This document shows positions 59,933 through 64,000 of a stretch of DNA of 64,000 nucleotides, piece by piece. The position numbers were made by a program, and so were the translations under genes. This DNA comes from Lycorma delicatula (Eukaryota > Arthropoda > Insecta > Hemiptera > Fulgoridae), in contig NC_134465.1 in the NCBI RefSeq assembly GCF_047948215.1, forward strand, positions 12,810,522 to 12,874,521. The letters are read 5' to 3'. Below the pieces are notes generated by a model. That model searched no databases. It was given only the letters and a program-made list of their open reading frames with translations, and was not told the origin of the DNA. Within the stretch, counting starts at the first letter, position 1. Every line of letters starts with the position of its first letter.

Positions 59933-62900
59933 ACATGTCTACTTCTCATGATACATTGCCATTTTGTGGGACTTGCATGTCGTCTCTTGTCGCATTCAAT
60001 CTTTTGTTTATGGCAAATGACTATAATTATTTTATTGATTTACATTTTCAAGGTACAATTTCATCCTAAGTAACTAGAAATAAAAAATAATTATCATAAC
60101 AGCTGCGGTTCTTCTATTATGTTTTAAAATAAATATTTAAACATCAATCAGGTTTAAGGTAATTCTTGATTACAAAACATTGTTCAGCTGTTCTTATGCA
60201 ATTTTAGGACAAATTAAGAAAAACTGCCAAGTTTTACTTTAGTAAAAATCTAAAGCTATCATGAAAAGTCCATTCTCCACAATGTATAGACAAATATGGC
60301 ATCATGTACATGAATGAATTTTGGTAAGAAAAAAAACAGTGTCTAAATATTTTGTTATTTAGATCATATATCTTATAAACATATCTGCACTACACTTTTC
60401 CCTAAAAATGCTCCACTCTCGGGCACTTGTTGCACTACAACACCAACTTTTGTAGAAATGATTTTAGAAATCCACCACCCATCCATTTTTGAACCCCTTG
60501 TTTGTTTCAATATACTGATTAACAGACAAATCTTTATCTTAATAAAGAGATTGTATTCAAGCAGTGTCTAAACAATAGGAGTAACAATAAAAATCTCCAA
60601 CTTGAACCGACAACTAAAACCTTTGAGTGGCCTTTAGTGTAAGGTTATGCGTTTTCATTCAGAAGAATAATCACCATTGTGAGCAGTTTGCACGGTTTGA
60701 TTTGTCCAAACTCCTTCAATTAATAATAAGATTCTGATGTTGCTGCAGTCCCAAGTTCCATGAATTCTGCTAGTAGATTCTTTTGTTCCAAAAATATTGT
60801 GACAATCATTTTTTAGTTCAATAATATCATTTGAATCTGTTTGGCTTGTTTCTCTCTAATTTTCTGGCATCATGACTATGTCTCTCATAATATTATTATA
60901 AACATGAGATTGTAATCTACAGATTTTAGTTTCACTGTATGCTTGCTCACAAAAAATGAATTGCAAAACACATCTCACAGTTGGAAACAGAGATATCAAC
61001 ATGTCTTTCATCAATTGCTCCTTTACCAGCACTAAACAGAATGAACAATTGATTAAATTATAAATTCCTGATCTGTGACTTCTGTGTTATAAAAGTCACG
61101 CAAGATATAAATGATACCATATAAAGTTGATATCTTTACATTTATGATGACACTATATAACAATTCAATGTCATGAACAGAATAAAAGCGCCAATTTCAA
61201 GGCTGAATATCATCTATAGTTTAGTCAGCTTCGTGCTGGTATGCAATAATTTTTGAGGGAAAGGCATCTGAAAAACAATTAAAATATCCATTTACCTCAG
61301 CAAGCCTAACTTGTGATGTGAGTTTTTATTAAGACTGGCTCAGCGTTTTTTTGGAAATAGATATGTGTCATGTCAGGTTATCTGTTGAGTGACTCCTTCA
61401 GAGACATAAAAATATTAATTATTATTATTATGAACTAGACTCCTTGAGTCGATTGGAATCCCTTATTCCTCAAATAGGAATCTATATTCCATGAATATAG
61501 ATTACATCTTTGAGTTTTATATTTGATAAAATTCTGGATAAATCTCTTAGGCTGAGGCAATAGCTACTTTCTTAATGGCCCCTTAACAGAGTGATATCTC
61601 TTTGCTTATGAGACTTATATCGCAGGCAAATTATTATATTAAAAGCACAACAGACTACACTTAGATGTCTTGATGAATTAATGTACACTTCTTATAATTT
61701 AATTCACCAAATTTCTTCATAACAAAAAATATAAAATTAAATTTTATAATTTATTGGTGGATTGAATTATGTGTGAACTAAATATCATTAAACTAAAAAT
61801 TATACTAATACAACTTATAGACTTGTCTGTTACTTATTTATAATAATTTAATAATAATTAAACTGATAAGTTTTCTTTTTCAGTAATGTCAGATGGAGGA
61901 CTTTTATCCCAGAATTTAATCATAAATAGAATTGTGATTTTCATCAAATTAGATTGGAGAGGAAACAGTAATTGGTGAGTTTTCTATTTAATTATTACAA
62001 TATATAAAATGTGCAATACAATAAGTAAAAACCATTAAAAATTTAATGTAGAAAAGCGGTAACATCAATGTACATTTAAGAATGTTCAGCAGCTCTTATG
62101 GAGGGGAAGACCATGTGTAAGGAAAGATTAGAAGGGCTCTAACAAAAAGAAAAAAAGTTCCATAGGTGTTTTTTAAGTTGAGAGAAAACATTTAAAAGAA
62201 TTACGAAAACTTGGGATTAACTCATTGACTCTTGATTCTACTAATCTTTATTTATTTTATTATAATATTTAAAGGCTTAGCTCTAAAAAGAGGCTTATGA
62301 ATGTAATTAAATTCCATTGTATGAATAATAATTTGTCTTTAAGATCAATACAATATTAGTAATAAAGCGATTAATTTGGATAACATCTAAAGTTTCAGGT
62401 TGTCTTTCAAATTACTTTATATAAGAGTTGAAGCATATCGTGGCAGATTTTAGTGTATCTCTCAAAGAGAGAAATGATCTACTTAATTTTCATCAGAAAG
62501 TTTTTTATGTTTTTTGGGGTAACAGTGACATCTTTACTTTCACTGTTGGGAAATGATATTTATAACCACCGATATTCTTATGCAGAATTTACAAAATTTG
62601 CTAGATTATTATAATTTTCAAATCATATAAAGACCACTTAGATTTTATTTTTTGAATCAAGTGTTAAAAGAATAAAGCTCGCAGAGACGAAAACCCTTTA
62701 AATCATTAATTCACTTTCAGGCGTGATTTTTGATTGCAACTTTCCTGTAAATTATGGTAGTAAATAATTTACTTTATAATCCACTAAAAATTTCTGTACC
62801 TGCACTTACATGTAGTTTCTGCCTTAACTTAGTTTAAAATTATATTTCAATAAATGTCATTTTGTGATAATAAAATTCTTAACAGTTAAGCCAAAAAATA

Positions 62901-64000
62901 TAATTTTAATAGAACATATGAGATGAAGAGGTAATCACTGAAAATTAATGTAATCATTGCAGTTTATTTATTGACCAATAAAGAAAAATTCTATTTTAAA
63001 TCAAACTTTTGGCATTTTGCAATGTTGTTCAGGAGAGGTACAGTGGGAAAGTTTCTGTTATCAAACCATAATTTCTAAAAAAAATAAACTCGCCTTACAG
63101 CTGCTGTTGGTGTAGTCTACAATCGGCATAAACTGTCACTTCCAATCTATTCTCAGCAATATCATATAAAATACACTTTCATGATTTATTACACCTTCAA
63201 ATCTACCATTTGTCTCCGAGATCATCCTGTTATCATACAGCATTACTTTGTTCTTAGCACTATATTAAATTCTTAATCATATAAATTTATTACTTTTCAT
63301 TTTATACCTTCATATCTTTTGTGATAAAAAAGAAAACAAAAACACAAAAAAATGGGGATATAGTGGTTGTACTTTTAAAATATTGTTGCTATAAATTTAT
63401 ACATAAATTAAAATACAATACTATTGCAAAAAATAATTCCATTTTACAATTTAATTTAATCTTACCTGTAGTTATTCTATCTCTTTTTTTTTAGAGCTTA
63501 ATTTATTGTTGAATTTACTACAAAATGAAGCTGTATTTGTCATATATCTACTAGTTTATCTGAAAATATAACAAGTATAACAAATAATATTATCAAAATA
63601 CCTCACAACTTACTAACGAGAAATAAATTAAAAAAAAAAAAAGGGACTGATAATATAGATAGATAGATAGATAGAATAGTTGTTGGTAATAAATGGATTT
63701 TTATTCTGTTTTTCATATACTGAATCAGTTCTTAAAGTATGTTCTGTATTACCTATCCAAATGCTACTTGAACAGAGTAAGATGTGTATTATAACGTACT
63801 TAAAATATCATACTCAAATGCGTGATATAATTAAAGAAAATGTATATGTATATTGCTATGTTTATTCTTGATAAATATTATTGTGCAGTGTACTGATGGG
63901 ACAGCTTAACAGCAGATGTACTATTATACTGATAAGGTAATTTAATTTTTATATTTCCATTAGCAAACACGTCTAACAAGATGTAGCAATTTCCCAGTTT
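59933..64000. other. Second copy of the 8077-12142 stretch
   Basis: AT-rich, no supported gene. Includes the exon-like MSDGGLL segment at about 61885-61976 and the TAGA microsatellite at 63654-63676. Confidence 0.5.

Larger units (their letters stand above)
51887..64000. repeat. Right copy of long near-identical duplicated segment
   Basis: Colinear with 1-12142. Differences noted include a shorter TA tract near 55408, one extra base with a substitution near 59757, C-to-G near 59401, T-to-G near 62454, and a small cluster of substitutions at 63205-63620. Continues past the window end. Confidence 0.97.

Overview
This is an AT-rich, repeat-dense eukaryotic window, most likely from an insect. 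It has GT-AG introns, an insect-type epoxide hydrolase gene spread over more than 11 kb, R1/Jockey-like non-LTR retrotransposon debris, mariner, Tc and hAT remnants, and a young tRNA-derived SINE family with target-site duplications. A hemipteran is my tentative inference from repeat style only. There are no prokaryotic features.

Layout. 1-12142: left copy of a long near-identical segment. It opens with a 61/48-bp minisatellite array and also holds a SINE, a LINE 3' end with poly(A), a large minus-strand pseudogene of a multicopy invertebrate protein family, and AT-rich filler. 12143-15770: a LINE RT fragment and three SINEs. 15771-27002: four phase-compatible exons of an epoxide hydrolase (the 3' part of the gene, plus strand). 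Its introns carry two decayed LINEs, a 1-kb fold-back element and a mariner remnant. 27003-31750: 3' flank, SINE, hAT and mariner remnants and a MITE-like element. 32800-35680: a SINE and a mosaic R1-like LINE, with one target-site word present three times. 35700-46000: inverted-terminus element, Tc-like remnant split by a SINE, more SINEs, tRNA-like sequence and a LINE ORF1 remnant. 46000-50930: mostly unannotatable AT-rich DNA with one CCAAT-repeat patch and one SINE. 50935-64000: a second copy of 1-12142, offset by about 51.86 kb and differing by few substitutions.

The only gene that looks intact is the epoxide hydrolase. Its 5' exons, including the HGxP oxyanion segment, are not visible here. 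The most notable structure is the approximately 51.9-kb-spaced duplication bounded on its left by a minisatellite. It is either a recent tandem duplication, which would predict a second epoxide hydrolase copy downstream, or a retained second haplotype in the assembly. Other observations are a mosaic LINE with two endonuclease starts, a triplicated target site, a set of perfect short-loop hairpins, and a short repeat with inverted ends that encodes a recurring IPTED peptide. I did not find convincing evidence of a wholly new system.
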